Counted from the stretch's first letter, positions 1-9,280 are shown. The stretch is 64,000 nucleotides of DNA from Qaidamihabitans albus (GCF_016464705.1 NZ_JAEHOB010000003.1:147598-211597), one strand, 5' to 3'. The notes: a model not told the origin generated them from the letters alone. A program made the numbers and translations.

Positions 1-1074
1 CGAGCCGCCGCCCGCGCCAACACCGGAACCAGGTCGTCCCGCGCCGTATGGGGTGCCGGCGGCGGTGCCGCGGCCGGTGCCGTAGGACGAACCCGGCCCA
101 CGGGAGCCGGCGGAGTCCGCCGATCCACCCGGGCCGGAACCCGAGCTCATGCCAGCCCGGTAGCTCCCTACCGGACCGAATCCGGTCCCGGCCGGCGAGT
201 TGCCGCTGTTCCCGCCGACCGGCGAGTACGGGGTACTTCCCGGCCCGTTCAGCGAACCGCTCGTGCCGCCAGGCGGGATATAGCTCGCGCTGCGCGTGGT
301 GTCGTCCGCTCCGCTCGCCGCGGGCAACTGGGCTCCAGGTGTGCCGGTTACCGCCGGCCCGCCGGTCGAGGTACCCGCAGTGGGAGTACCGGTGGTGGAA
401 GGACCGGTTGTGGGCGTGCCGGTGGCGCTGCCCGCGGGTGGACCGCCATAGGTTCCGCCGGGCTGCGGCGGCCCGCTCACCGGCTGCCCGTCCGCGCTAC
501 CTGGTGTGCCCGACCGAAGCGTGATGTCCATGCCGTCGGCCGCCGCGAGCAGGGTGCCGTAGTCGGTCGGCATCGTTTCGCCCACCTTGCCGGTGTTGCC
601 GTGATAGGCCTCGTAGACCCGCTTGTTCGTCTCGGCCGCCTCGCGGTAGGCGGCGGCCTGCTCGGCATGGTCGGTGAGCATCGGGAACGCCGTGCTGACG
701 AAGTCGGGCTGGCCCGGGTTCGGCGGCATGGGCACGACGTTGTTCCGGGTGTGGTTGTAGACGTCGGACTGCATGGCGAGCAGGTCGTGGGACATGGTGA
801 GCTGCTGGGTCGCCTGCTGCGCGACGTGGGTCACCGGGGTCGCCGCGTTCCTCGCGGCGTCGCCCGCTCCGCCCTGCCAACCGGTGGCGATGTCGGCGTG
901 CTGCTCGGCGATCAGGTCCACGATCTCCTGGTGGAGGCTCGCCTGGTTGTTGGCGGCGTCCTTGGCGGCGAGGACGGTGGGATCTCCGGGACCCGTGGTC
1001 ATGTCGTCGTAGATCTGCTCCGGCGACCGCCCGGTGCCGAAGATATCTCCGATGAGTGCGCCCACATCGCCCAT
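1..1074 (-). CDS. PPE/WXG100-like ESX-associated protein, partial (C-terminus off window)
   Basis: The reading frame is open from an ATG at 1074 to base 1, so 358 codons are visible and the C-terminus lies outside. Residues 1 to about 190 are helix-rich and carry a WQG turn (near residue 65), the W-x-G signature of ESX substrates. From about residue 200 the protein becomes low-complexity Gly/Pro/Ser/Thr, as in the PPE-like protein at 52151-53689. It is the last visible gene of a minus-strand operon: its ATG overlaps the lipoprotein stop by one base (TGATG). I infer a type VII secretion substrate or cell-surface protein; no ESX core gene is in the window. Confidence 0.75.
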   Translation of the reverse strand, partial: MGDVGALIGDIFGTGRSPEQIYDDMTTGPGDPTVLAAKDAANNQASLHQEIVDLIAEQHADIATGWQGGAGDAARNAATPVTHVAQQATQQLTMSHDLLAMQSDVYNHTRNNVVPMPPNPGQPDFVSTAFPMLTDHAEQAAAYREAAETNKRVYEAYHGNTGKVGETMPTDYGTLLAAADGMDITLRSGTPGSADGQPVSGPPQPGGTYGGPPAGSATGTPTTGPSTTGTPTAGTSTGGPAVTGTPGAQLPAASGADDTTRSASYIPPGGTSGSLNGPGSTPYSPVGGNSGNSPAGTGFGPVGSYRAGMSSGSGPGGSADSAGSRGPGSSYGTGRGTAAGTPYGAGRPGSGVGAGGGS

Positions 1075-1709
1075 CACGAGCCCCCTCGCATCGTTTCGAG
1101 CATCATTCCGGCGACCGTATGGGCGACCTCGCAGGGATCAGTGGTGCCCACCTTGGAACGGGACTGGCCGATTGCCGTTTGGAAGACCAATTCGTCGGTC
1201 GCGCCGACCAGTACCTGGCAATCGCCGAGGTCACGTGTGTCGTCTCCGTACGCGAGGACCGGATTGCCATCAATGGGCGGCATCTCGACGAATAGTTCGT
1301 AGTTGTCGCGGTTCGCGTACGCACCGGTCAAACCCCGCTGATTGGCCTTGACCCATTCGATGTCGACGCTGGCGCTTGTATCCTGTTCATACCAACGACA
1401 GGCAGAGCCGGTGGAACCGTTGCGCTTCTCGCCTTCCTTGGGAACGCCCAGCTGGCCGAGTTGCTCGGCAGTGAGCACTGAACAGGGATCGTCCTGGAAT
1501 CGCTCAGTGTCGTTCAACGCGTTCTCAACTGGCGGGGCGCCGAAACCGGGTAATGCGGAGCTATCGCCGGACTCCGGTGGTGTGGTGGTTGGGTCGCTTT
1601 GCGGTGCGCCGCTCGGCGCCGCGGTTCCATTGGTCGTCTCTGAGCATCCGGTGACCGCAAGAATCAAGAGTGCGAGCGACGTGGCGATGAGGGGAGGACT
1701 ACTGCGCAT
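1074..1709 (-). CDS. DUF3558-type lipoprotein
   Basis: This 211-aa secreted lipoprotein has a short N-terminal hydrophobic segment ending in a lipobox (VTGC, Cys near residue 22). A Ser/Thr/Pro-rich linker follows, then a DUF3558-like domain opening with DPCSVLTAEQL. Conserved Cys residues (PCSV, SACRWY, GDCQV, DPCEV) could form disulfides outside the cell. It is sandwiched between a small helical protein (stop TAG directly abuts this ATG) and the PPE-like gene, the same order as at 51094-53689. The function of DUF3558 is not established. Operon position suggests a surface anchor or chaperone for the ESX-like partners, which is inference. Confidence 0.8.
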   Translation of the reverse strand: MRSSPPLIATSLALLILAVTGCSETTNGTAAPSGAPQSDPTTTPPESGDSSALPGFGAPPVENALNDTERFQDDPCSVLTAEQLGQLGVPKEGEKRNGSTGSACRWYEQDTSASVDIEWVKANQRGLTGAYANRDNYELFVEMPPIDGNPVLAYGDDTRDLGDCQVLVGATDELVFQTAIGQSRSKVGTTDPCEVAHTVAGMMLETMRGGS

Positions 1710-2141
1710 CTAGAGGATTCCGCCTTGTCTCTGTTCATCGGGGAAAGGCGTGAATTTCTTGACCCAGCTGGCGTTGTCGTGCTCGTTCTCGATGTAGGTG
1801 CCCAAAGCCTTGCGGCAGTGATCAGCCTGTGCTTGGCAGTAACGTTGCACGCTGGTCAACGACTGCAGGTAAGCCCGGCCTGAGTCATTCACCTTGGCGG
1901 CCATGGTGATGCTGGCCGGGTCCAAGCCGGGGCCCGTCACCGTTGTCATCGGATAGGCGGCCTGTCGTCCCTCCTGGCACCTGTCCGCGATGCGCTGCCA
2001 GCGGTCGGCGATGCGGCTGAGGGTCGGTTCGTCGTAGGCGAAGCTGCCGCTCTGCTGCGTGCGCTGGACGAAGTCGTTCACCCACTGAAACGGGTCGTCC
2101 GATCTCTCGGGTTCACCGTTCGCGCTCTCGTCGACCCACAC
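1710..2141 (-). CDS. Small helical ESX-cassette protein
   Basis: A 143-aa protein without signal peptide or membrane segment, predicted to be mostly helical. The GTG start at 2141 has a GGGGAG ribosome site eight bases upstream. Near the C-terminus it has a Y-x-E-N-E-x-x-N motif (YIENEHDN) that recurs as YQENEGNT in the 155-aa protein at 51094-51561, which holds the same place in an otherwise identical cassette. I therefore read it as the small ESX/PE-like partner of the PPE-like gene downstream. No characterised family is recognised. Confidence 0.65.
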   Translation of the reverse strand: MWVDESANGEPERSDDPFQWVNDFVQRTQQSGSFAYDEPTLSRIADRWQRIADRCQEGRQAAYPMTTVTGPGLDPASITMAAKVNDSGRAYLQSLTSVQRYCQAQADHCRKALGTYIENEHDNASWVKKFTPFPDEQRQGGIL

Positions 2142-2185
2142 CGGTTTCGCTCCCCAAGTCCTCGTGCCGGGTTCGACGGGTGATG

Positions 2186-3676
2186 CTACCGGCCCGGTTC
2201 CCGTGTGTGTCCGTTATTCCACGGAAAGTGGCGTTCCCAGATACGCCGGGACGCGGCCTCCGGGTCGGCGGCGACCTCGACGGGGAGGTCCCAGATGCGA
2301 GTGAGCGCCTCGCCGGGCCGGTAAGCAGGCCAGCCGGGGTCACCGGTGGTCGCGAACGATGTCCACGCCTTGCGGATCTCCTTCGACAGGTACTCGGCGT
2401 CGGCGGGCGGTGAGTCGCCGAGCACCAGGCGACCGAGCGGACTGTCGAAGTTGCCGAAGGTCAGCGGCACGTCCAGGGCGTGACAGGCGCCGAGCAGACC
2501 TTCGAAAGCGGGAGAAGCCCACGTCAGCTCGTAAAGGTAGGTGCTGCCGCCCGCCTCGGCGTGCGCGTCGGCGCACCACGTCGATGGCATACGGAAGATC
2601 GAGTCCGAGAACAGCAACGTGTACAGGTCGGAGTCGGAGATGCCCGGGCGAGCCGCGCGGTAGTCGGCGAGCGCGGCCGGATCGAGGCCCACCGCCGCCG
2701 CGACCGCCGCCGGATCTCGGCCGAGCCGGCCCGCGCCGAGCGTGAACAGCCGGTACTCGTCCTGGTTGTACCCGCAGACTAGATCGACGTCGCGGCCCGC
2801 GCCCTTGCGCATCGCCTGCCAGGGCGGCTCGGGGATCAGTTCGTCGAGGACGGGGGAGTACGGCGTAATGCCCTCGGGAACGGAGGAAGCCGCCTCGCCG
2901 GACCTGCGGAGCGGCGCGTTCTGCACCTCGTGGATCGCCTCGGGCGGCACTTCCGCGAGTGCCTCGGCCGTCGCGGGAACGCCGAGCTCGCCGGTGATCC
3001 GCTCCCCGATCCGGCGCGCCTCCTCCTCGCGGAAGAAGCGGCCGGCGAAACTCTGGGCGATGGCCCGGCGGAACAGTCCGCGTGCGGCACGGGCGGCTAC
3101 CAGCGTCGCTACCGCCGTGGCGCCGGCGGATTCACCGAACAGCGTCACGTTGCCGGGGTCACCGCCGAAACCGGCGATGTTCGCCTGGACCCAGCGCAGC
3201 GCCGCGATCTGGTCGAGAAAGCCGCGGTTGGCCGGGGCGTCGGGTAACCAGCCGAAGCCCTCGTACCCCACCCGGTAGTTCATGGTCACGACCACGACGC
3301 CGCCGCGCGCGAGATTCGCGCCGTCGTAGACGGGCTCGGAGCTGCTGCCGATGACGAAAGCGCCGCCGTAGATCCACACAAGCACGGGAAGGCCCGAGCC
3401 ACCCGGGTCGGGCGTCCAGACGTTCACGCTGAGGCAGTCCGTACTGTCACCGGGGCACCAGCTCGACGGCATGCCCGGCATCAACGTGGACTGCGGAGGC
3501 GCGGCACTGTAGGCGGTCGCGTTCCGCGTGTCCTCCCAGCGTTGCGGCGGCACCGGCGCCTGGAACCGCCGCTCACCGTCCAGTGGCGCCGCGTAGGGAA
3601 TGCCCTCGAACACGCTCACGTCGTCGCCCGGAACTCCGCGTACTGCTCCGTACTCGGTCTGCGCAGTCAGGTCCAC
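2186..3676 (-). CDS. Type B carboxylesterase
   Basis: An alpha/beta-hydrolase of about 496 aa that hydrolyses carboxylic esters. The oxyanion-hole motif GGAF lies near residue 105, the nucleophile elbow GESAG near 181-185, an acidic residue in CGYNQDEYR near 307 and the catalytic His in GACHALDVP near 399, which completes the type-B triad. There is no signal peptide, so it is probably cytoplasmic. I chose the GTG at 3676 because AGGAG lies eight bases upstream. An in-frame ATG at 3703 is possible but has no clear ribosome site. The substrate cannot be deduced. Confidence 0.88.
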   Translation of the reverse strand: MDLTAQTEYGAVRGVPGDDVSVFEGIPYAAPLDGERRFQAPVPPQRWEDTRNATAYSAAPPQSTLMPGMPSSWCPGDSTDCLSVNVWTPDPGGSGLPVLVWIYGGAFVIGSSSEPVYDGANLARGGVVVVTMNYRVGYEGFGWLPDAPANRGFLDQIAALRWVQANIAGFGGDPGNVTLFGESAGATAVATLVAARAARGLFRRAIAQSFAGRFFREEEARRIGERITGELGVPATAEALAEVPPEAIHEVQNAPLRRSGEAASSVPEGITPYSPVLDELIPEPPWQAMRKGAGRDVDLVCGYNQDEYRLFTLGAGRLGRDPAAVAAAVGLDPAALADYRAARPGISDSDLYTLLFSDSIFRMPSTWCADAHAEAGGSTYLYELTWASPAFEGLLGACHALDVPLTFGNFDSPLGRLVLGDSPPADAEYLSKEIRKAWTSFATTGDPGWPAYRPGEALTRIWDLPVEVAADPEAASRRIWERHFPWNNGHTREPGR

Positions 3677-3766
3677 GGGTCCATCTCCTACCCGAAGGAC
3701 CATGCCGGGATAAAGGTCTTGTGATCAGGCCGCCATGCACCGCCGGTGAAGCCGGTCCCTACGTCC

Positions 3767-4087
3767 TCAGCGCCCAGGGGTGGGAAAGCGAAGCTCGTTG
3801 CGGTCGATCTTCGCGTTGGCCGCATCGAGCAGATCGACCCCGAGCATGTCGGCGAGCCGCGCGAGGTACAGCGTCACGTCGGCGATCTCGTCCAGCACCT
3901 CGGCTCGCAGTTCGGGGTCGCCCATCGCGGCCGCCGACTGCTCCGGCGTCAGCCACTGGAACAGTGCGGTCAGCTCGCCGACCTCCCCGGACAGTGCCAT
4001 GACCAGGTTCTTCGGTGTGTGGTACGGCTCCCAGTCGCGCGCGTCGGCGAAGTCCCGCAGGCGTTGAATGAGCTCGTCGAGGTTCAC
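3767..4087 (-). CDS. MazG-like nucleotide pyrophosphohydrolase
   Basis: A 106-aa all-alpha protein with the MazG/dCTPase metal-binding signature: EVGEL (near residue 34) followed by DEIADVTLYLARL (near 65). This family hydrolyses (d)NTPs to NMP and pyrophosphate, mainly for nucleotide-pool cleaning. The length fits the single-domain RS21-C6/MazG-like group rather than full MazG. The start is GTG. It is transcribed away from the helicase-like operon starting at 4190, sharing a roughly 100-bp upstream region with it. Whether the two are functionally linked is unknown. Confidence 0.85.
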   Translation of the reverse strand: MNLDELIQRLRDFADARDWEPYHTPKNLVMALSGEVGELTALFQWLTPEQSAAAMGDPELRAEVLDEIADVTLYLARLADMLGVDLLDAANAKIDRNELRFPTPGR

Positions 4088-4189
4088 CGGCCCTGCCTAT
4101 CACGACCCGCCCGGTTAACCCGCTTGGCTTACTTTCTGTACGCACACCGCCACCCTTGGTTTACTCGGTCAAGGATCGAGAGGGGTGGT

Positions 4190-6451
4190 ATGGCCGAGTG
4201 GCGGCAGGAGGCTGCCCGGGCGGTCGAGTCGGAACTCGAACACGCTCGGCAGACCGGCGAATGGAGCGATCTGGGACCGCTGCGGCGGACCGGCGACGGA
4301 ACCTTTACGGCCGACCTGCGCGGGCGGCGGATCGACCCGATCGACGAGGTCTGTCTCGCCGGCCGCGACGGTCCCCGGGACGGCCCGGCGGTACCGGTAC
4401 GCGCGGAGCTGCGCAACGGCGTCCTGCGGATCCGCGACGCCGGCCCGCTGCCACCGGGCTGTGAGCGGGTGTGGGCTCGTCGGCTGCCCGCACGGGACCG
4501 GCTCGGCGCGCTCGCGCGAGCCCTGCGCGACCTCGGTCCGGCGCCGCTCGCCGACCGGCTCGCCGAGGGCCGGCTCGACCCGGTGCCGGACGGTGCCGAC
4601 CCATGGGACACCGCCCGCCGCGCCTGCCGGACGCCGGGCCTGCACCTGGTCTGGGGCCCGCCCGGCACGGGCAAGACACGGCTGGTCGCCGAAGCCGCCG
4701 CCGAGCTCGCGACCAGCGGCAAGCGGGTCCTGGTGATCACCGGTGAGCAGCGGGACGTGGGTTGGTCCGGGGACGACGCCGAGCGCCTGGCGATCCAGCG
4801 GGATCTCACCGACCTCGCCGCCACGGAGGCCGACCTCGTCGAGCTCGGCGACGCTCTCACCGGTTACGACCACGCCGCCTTCCTTGCCGCGGGGCGGCGC
4901 ATCGAGAACGCCGACCGCTCGGCGACGCTTGCCGCCGAGTTCACCGACGTCCGAAGACGCCATGACGACGCCGCGGCCGACCTCACCGCCGCCAGGGACC
5001 GGCTGCGAGCCGCCCGCGAGGCGTGGGACCGGGTCGCCACCGAACGGGGCCGGCTCGGCGAGGCCCGCGAGCTCGGCGAACGGCTGGCCGAGGTGGACAC
5101 CGAGATCGCCGTCCGCGCGGAACGGATCGGCACCGCCGCCCGCCGCTACCGGGGCAGGCGGGCGGACCGCAAGGCCCTGCGGGCCGCACAGGCCCGGCGC
5201 GACACGCTGCAGGCGGCCATTCAGGACTGCCGCGAGAGGGCCCACCCGCTCACCGACGACGACGTCACGGCACTCGAAGCCGACGTCGCCGCCGCTCACG
5301 AATCCCTCGACGCCGCCGCCCGCGCCGAATCCGACGCCCACACCCGGCTGGAGCGGTTGCGCGGCAGGGTCGCCCAGATCCGCTCCGCGGGACTGGCCAC
5401 CGACCAGGACCGGCGCTTCCACGCCGAATGCCTGCGGCGCGACCTGCCCGGCCTGCACGCCCGGCGCGAGGAGTTGCACCGCGAGGGCGAGCGTCGAGCC
5501 GCCCGCCGCGGCCGGCTGGAGGAGCGCCTGTGGTGGCTCGGCGAACGCGCCCGCCGCCGACAGCAGGAGGACGAGGCGACGGCGTGGGAGTCGGCCCGGA
5601 TCGTCACCACCACACTCGCCCGGCACGTCGACTCGACGCGCCCCTTCGACGTGGTGCTGCTCGACGACGCCGGATCGGCCCGGCTCGCCGACGTGCTGCT
5701 CGCCGTGGCACGGGCCCGCGAGACGGCGGTCGTCCTCGGCGACTTCCGCCAGCCCGGCCCCCGAGTTCGCCCCGCAGCTCTCAAGACGGCGCCCGGGGTG
5801 CGCGAGTGGCTGCTGGCCACCCCGTTCGGCCACTGCGGCATCCGGGAACCGGCGGACGCCGAGCGGCACCCCGGCTGCACGGTGCTGACCCGGCAGCACC
5901 GCTACGGGCCAACGGTCACCGCGCTCGCCAACAGCACCGGCTACCACGTGCTCGAGCACGCCGGGGCAGGCGAAACCGAGGTGCTGCTGGTCGACCCGGC
6001 GGGCGCACGCGCCGATCACCCCTCGCTCGCCCGCTTCGCCGCCGGACAGGGTGAGATCGCCGTGCTCGCGCCCAACCAGGTGCGGGCGGGCGCCTGGCTG
6101 GCCGCGCTGCGCGACCGGCCCGACGTGGCGGTCGGCACGGCACGGACGCTGCCCGGGCGCGAGTTCGACACCGTGCTGCTCGACCTCACCGAGGACGACT
6201 GGAGTAACCGGGTGCGGTCGTTCGGCTCGGGCATCACGCGGGCGCGCCACCGGCTCTACTTGCTGGCCGACCTGGAGGTGGTCAAGGCCGCGCCCATCGG
6301 TAGCCCGCTCGGAGCCGTGAACGCGCTGCGACTGCAGGGCGCCATCACCGTCCACCGGCTGGACTCGCTGGGCGTCCCACATCCCCGTCGGCCACAGTCC
6401 GCTACCGATCGGCCCGTTCCGGTGACCCCCGATGGCACTATGAGCGGGTGA
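4190..6451 (+). CDS. Coiled-coil SF1-helicase-like ATPase
   Basis: A 753-aa P-loop ATPase of the Dna2/UPF1-like superfamily 1 type. Walker A GPPGTGKT is at about 156-163. A long Arg/Glu/Ala-rich coiled coil fills about residues 230-480. Walker B (VVLLDDAGSA) is near 490, motif III (GDFRQP) near 517, a QHRYGP motif near 567 and the C-terminal motifs REFD and GITRARHRLYLL near 650-690. The ATG at 4190 has GAGAGGGG just upstream. The coiled coil inserted between motifs I and II resembles DNA-damage or defence ATPases more than a simple helicase. It overlaps the next gene by four bases (GTGA), so the products probably work together. The role is unknown. Confidence 0.85.
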   Translation: MAEWRQEAARAVESELEHARQTGEWSDLGPLRRTGDGTFTADLRGRRIDPIDEVCLAGRDGPRDGPAVPVRAELRNGVLRIRDAGPLPPGCERVWARRLPARDRLGALARALRDLGPAPLADRLAEGRLDPVPDGADPWDTARRACRTPGLHLVWGPPGTGKTRLVAEAAAELATSGKRVLVITGEQRDVGWSGDDAERLAIQRDLTDLAATEADLVELGDALTGYDHAAFLAAGRRIENADRSATLAAEFTDVRRRHDDAAADLTAARDRLRAAREAWDRVATERGRLGEARELGERLAEVDTEIAVRAERIGTAARRYRGRRADRKALRAAQARRDTLQAAIQDCRERAHPLTDDDVTALEADVAAAHESLDAAARAESDAHTRLERLRGRVAQIRSAGLATDQDRRFHAECLRRDLPGLHARREELHREGERRAARRGRLEERLWWLGERARRRQQEDEATAWESARIVTTTLARHVDSTRPFDVVLLDDAGSARLADVLLAVARARETAVVLGDFRQPGPRVRPAALKTAPGVREWLLATPFGHCGIREPADAERHPGCTVLTRQHRYGPTVTALANSTGYHVLEHAGAGETEVLLVDPAGARADHPSLARFAAGQGEIAVLAPNQVRAGAWLAALRDRPDVAVGTARTLPGREFDTVLLDLTEDDWSNRVRSFGSGITRARHRLYLLADLEVVKAAPIGSPLGAVNALRLQGAITVHRLDSLGVPHPRRPQSATDRPVPVTPDGTMSG

Positions 6452-7614
6452 CCCGCCAATCGGACCTGCGCGCGTTCCTCCGTTCGCTCGACGCGGAGAC
6501 ACTGGCCGACCTCCTGCACGACCAGGCCGAGCGAGATCCCGAGCTGCGCCGGCGCCTCCAGGCTCGCGCGGACGGCATCGAGCACGGCGACCTGGCCGAG
6601 GTCAGCAGCCGCCTCGACGACGCCGTGCGGGCGGCGGAGTCGGTCCAGATCGCCTCGGTGCTCGACACGCTGCAGCGGCTGCTCGACGCCGGAACCCGGG
6701 CGGACGTGGCGCCGCTGGCCCGGCGCGCGGTCGACAAGATCACCCAGGCGCTGGCGGACATGGACGACTCCAGCGGGGTGGTCGGCGACCAGCTCGACAG
6801 GGCCGTGTCCCTTTACGCGCGGGCCGCCGCGGCGCACCCGCCCGAGCCGGAGGAGCTCGCCGACTGGATCCTGCGCGTGGAGTTCGCAGGCGCCGACCGC
6901 CCGCATCTCGCGCTGGCCGAGTTCGCGCAGGCGCTGGGGGAGCGCGGGTTGGCCCGTATAAAGTCCACTGTGGACGAGTTTCTGACTCGGGAGTCCACTG
7001 GGGACGACACGGCCGAACGCCTTGCGGCGCAACGGTTGAGCCAGGAGCTGGCCGAGGTCACCGGTGACGTCGACACCGTGGTCCGGATGCTCTCGGAACA
7101 GCTGCCCCGGCTCGATGTGAGCCTCAAGATCGTCCGGGTGCTGCGGGCAGCGGGGCGGCATTCCGAGGCGATCGCGCACGCGGCCAAGGCACTCGGCACC
7201 GAGAACGGCTCCCGGCGCGGCCCGCTGGTCGCCGCGCTGGAACGTGTGCGCTCGCCGCGGCCCGCCGAATCCGTGCGCCTGCTCCTGGCGCGGCGGAGCT
7301 ACCCGGAAGCCTGGCAGGCAGCGGGTGACTGCCAGGCCGCGGACCTGATCCCCGTCTACCGTGACCACGTCGAATGGCTGATCGGGCGCAGGGACGCGCG
7401 ATGCTACGCCGAGGCCGCGCGGCAGCTGCGCAGGCTGCGCACGTTGCACCGGCGCGCGGGCAGCAGCGACGAGTTCACCGCCTACGTCGCGGAACTGGTG
7501 CAGACGCACAAGCGCAAGACCCGGCTGCTCGCCGAGATCCGCAACGCCCGCATCGCCGTGCCGAAGAGGCCCGCTCGGCGCCCTGCGCTCTCCGATGAAA
7601 ACATGAGCCGATGA
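6448..7614 (+). CDS. Helical-repeat protein of unknown function
   Basis: A 388-aa protein, almost wholly alpha-helical, without signal or membrane segments. It is rich in Ala/Arg/Leu helices reminiscent of TPR-like solenoids and of the helical region found C-terminal to SWIM zinc fingers, but no SWIM Cys/His motif is present. It ends in a basic tail (KTRLLAEIRNARIAVPKR). It is translationally coupled on both sides: GTGA overlap with the ATPase and ATGA overlap with the next gene. I cannot assign a function. Context suggests an adaptor or partner of the helicase-like ATPase. Confidence 0.75.
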   Translation: MTRQSDLRAFLRSLDAETLADLLHDQAERDPELRRRLQARADGIEHGDLAEVSSRLDDAVRAAESVQIASVLDTLQRLLDAGTRADVAPLARRAVDKITQALADMDDSSGVVGDQLDRAVSLYARAAAAHPPEPEELADWILRVEFAGADRPHLALAEFAQALGERGLARIKSTVDEFLTRESTGDDTAERLAAQRLSQELAEVTGDVDTVVRMLSEQLPRLDVSLKIVRVLRAAGRHSEAIAHAAKALGTENGSRRGPLVAALERVRSPRPAESVRLLLARRSYPEAWQAAGDCQAADLIPVYRDHVEWLIGRRDARCYAEAARQLRRLRTLHRRAGSSDEFTAYVAELVQTHKRKTRLLAEIRNARIAVPKRPARRPALSDENMSR

Positions 7615-9167
7615 GCCCGCAGAGTCGTTCCCGGAAGAAGAAGGCCGCCGGCGGTAAGGCGGAACCGCAGGGAGTGGGCGGATTCTGCAAGGAGATCCTG
7701 CGGGATGTCGCGGCGCTCGGCGCCGACCCCGATCCGCTGGACGTCGAGGTGCTCGCCTCCGGTGTACTCGGTGAACTGTGGGACCACCCCGAGGGCGACG
7801 AGCTCGCCAAGGACCTCATCGACTACGCCGGCCGCAAGGTGGGCCCCGCCTCCGGCGTGCTGCTGGCCGGGCTGGCGGCGCTGGCGCCCTTCGCGCACCG
7901 CGAGCCGGCGGCCGCCGCACTGCGCGGACTCGTCGCCCGTGGCCTCCCCGAACCCCGGGTGGCGGCGAAGCTGGGCGCGGCCACGCCGGGCGAGTGCTTC
8001 GCGGCAGGCGACGTCTACGGTGATCGTTCCACGCTGTTGTGCACGTTCGAGTACGGCGAGTCCCGGCACGGGTTGCTCGCGGTCGTGGACTTCTCGTACT
8101 TCGAACCCATCGTGCTGGATGTCTCGATCGTCGAGAACCCTGACGAGCTGGAGCGGGAGATGCGCGACCAGGCGGCCCAGCACGACGGCACGATCAAGTT
8201 CGAGCGGCTTCCGCTCGCCAGGGCACGCCGGCTCATCGAGAAGGGGATCGTTCTCCACGAGAACCTGCCCGAGCCGATCGTGACCGACGACTTCGCCCTT
8301 TTCCGGGCGGTGGCGCTGGCGCGCTGCCGGGCGCTGCCCGGGCCGGAGCAGGCCGAGCCCGCGGCCGTGCTGCCGGACTGGGACTCGGTGGTCGACGAGT
8401 TCCTGCGGGAGACCGGCGACGTGCCGGATTCTCCGGCGGTGCGGGAGTGCGCGCGGCTGCTCATCGACTTCGGCGTGCAGTCGGAGCCGAACCGGCCGTT
8501 GCGGGTCAGCCCGGAGAAGATCGCCACGTTCCTGGAGGACTGGCTGCCGGGCGAGGCCGAGCTCTCGGATGCGGGCGAGGACGTGCTGTCCACCGTGCTG
8601 CTCGCCTGGGTGCGCTGGCGTGGCTCGCGGGAAGGGCTGCCGGAGGCCGCCGTGACCGAACTGCTCGAGACCGCCGAGGACCTGCTGGAAGGCGGCGGTG
8701 AGGTCCTCGACGCCTATCTCGACGACGTCCCGGACGAGACCGGCTCCGAAGAGGTCGCGGCGATTCTCGATCGAAGGATGTTCGCCGTCCCGACCACGCT
8801 GACGGAGCTGGGCGAGGACGAGCTGACCCTGGACCCCAACGATCCGGAACAGCGGCACCTGCTGGTGGTCGGCGAGCACCCGGAGTTCCACGACGCGCTC
8901 GCCGAGGGCGGGCCGGACGCTGCCGAGGTGATGGAGTTCCTCGGGATCAAGGCCGCGGTGGTGGACCAGCTGTGGGAGGGCGAGCCGGCCGCGGCGTGGA
9001 CCGCCGCGTGCCGCCTCAGGGAACAGGGCGCCGAGCGTGACGAGATCCTCGACAAGCTCTCCGCCGTGCTCGCCGGGCAGTTGCAGCCCGCACCGGAGAA
9101 CGAGCTGCGGTTCGATCCGGCCGACTACGAACGGGCCTTGATCGCACTCGGCGATTTTCGCCCGTGA
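7611..9167 (+). CDS. Hypothetical protein, possible DUF1841-like C-terminus
   Basis: A 518-aa soluble protein with a Lys/Arg-rich N-terminus (RSRKKKAAGGK) and otherwise acidic helical composition. The last 100 residues, from HLLVVGEHPEFHDAL through an EGEPAAAWTAACRL segment, resemble DUF1841-type helical domains, but this is a by-eye match. It is the third gene of the ATPase operon and starts inside the stop of its neighbour (ATGA). A GC-rich perfect hairpin follows nine bases after the stop. Function unknown. Confidence 0.75.
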   Translation: MSPQSRSRKKKAAGGKAEPQGVGGFCKEILRDVAALGADPDPLDVEVLASGVLGELWDHPEGDELAKDLIDYAGRKVGPASGVLLAGLAALAPFAHREPAAAALRGLVARGLPEPRVAAKLGAATPGECFAAGDVYGDRSTLLCTFEYGESRHGLLAVVDFSYFEPIVLDVSIVENPDELEREMRDQAAQHDGTIKFERLPLARARRLIEKGIVLHENLPEPIVTDDFALFRAVALARCRALPGPEQAEPAAVLPDWDSVVDEFLRETGDVPDSPAVRECARLLIDFGVQSEPNRPLRVSPEKIATFLEDWLPGEAELSDAGEDVLSTVLLAWVRWRGSREGLPEAAVTELLETAEDLLEGGGEVLDAYLDDVPDETGSEEVAAILDRRMFAVPTTLTELGEDELTLDPNDPEQRHLLVVGEHPEFHDALAEGGPDAAEVMEFLGIKAAVVDQLWEGEPAAAWTAACRLREQGAERDEILDKLSAVLAGQLQPAPENELRFDPADYERALIALGDFRP

Positions 9168-9175
9168 TCAGAGGT

Positions 9176-9192
9176 GTCCGGCAACGCCGGAC
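9176..9192 (+). terminator. Hairpin after the ATPase operon
   Basis: Perfect inverted repeat GTCCGGC-AAC-GCCGGAC, nine bases past the stop at 9167. There is no T-tract, as is common for actinobacterial terminators. Confidence 0.55.
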
Positions 9193-9243
9193 GGGGTAGC
9201 TGAGATGAAGGTCGCTGCCGTGCCCGGGCGCGGTAGGGACTCA

Positions 9244-9277
9244 GGCCCCCAGGTTTGAGCACCGAGACCTGGGGGCC
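9244..9277 (-). terminator. Hairpin after the 52-aa membrane protein gene
   Basis: An 11-bp perfect stem (GGCCCCCAGGT pairing with ACCTGGGGGCC) with a 12-base loop, just beyond the stop of the minus-strand gene at 9281-9439. With the hairpin at 9176-9192 it insulates two convergent units. Confidence 0.65.
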
Positions 9278-9280
9278 GCG

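Noticed and set aside
4169..6502. A 777-codon minus-strand open frame
   Set aside because: It lies wholly antisense to the helicase-like ATPase gene, which has clear motifs. High GC leaves long stop-free shadow frames; its product is low-complexity.
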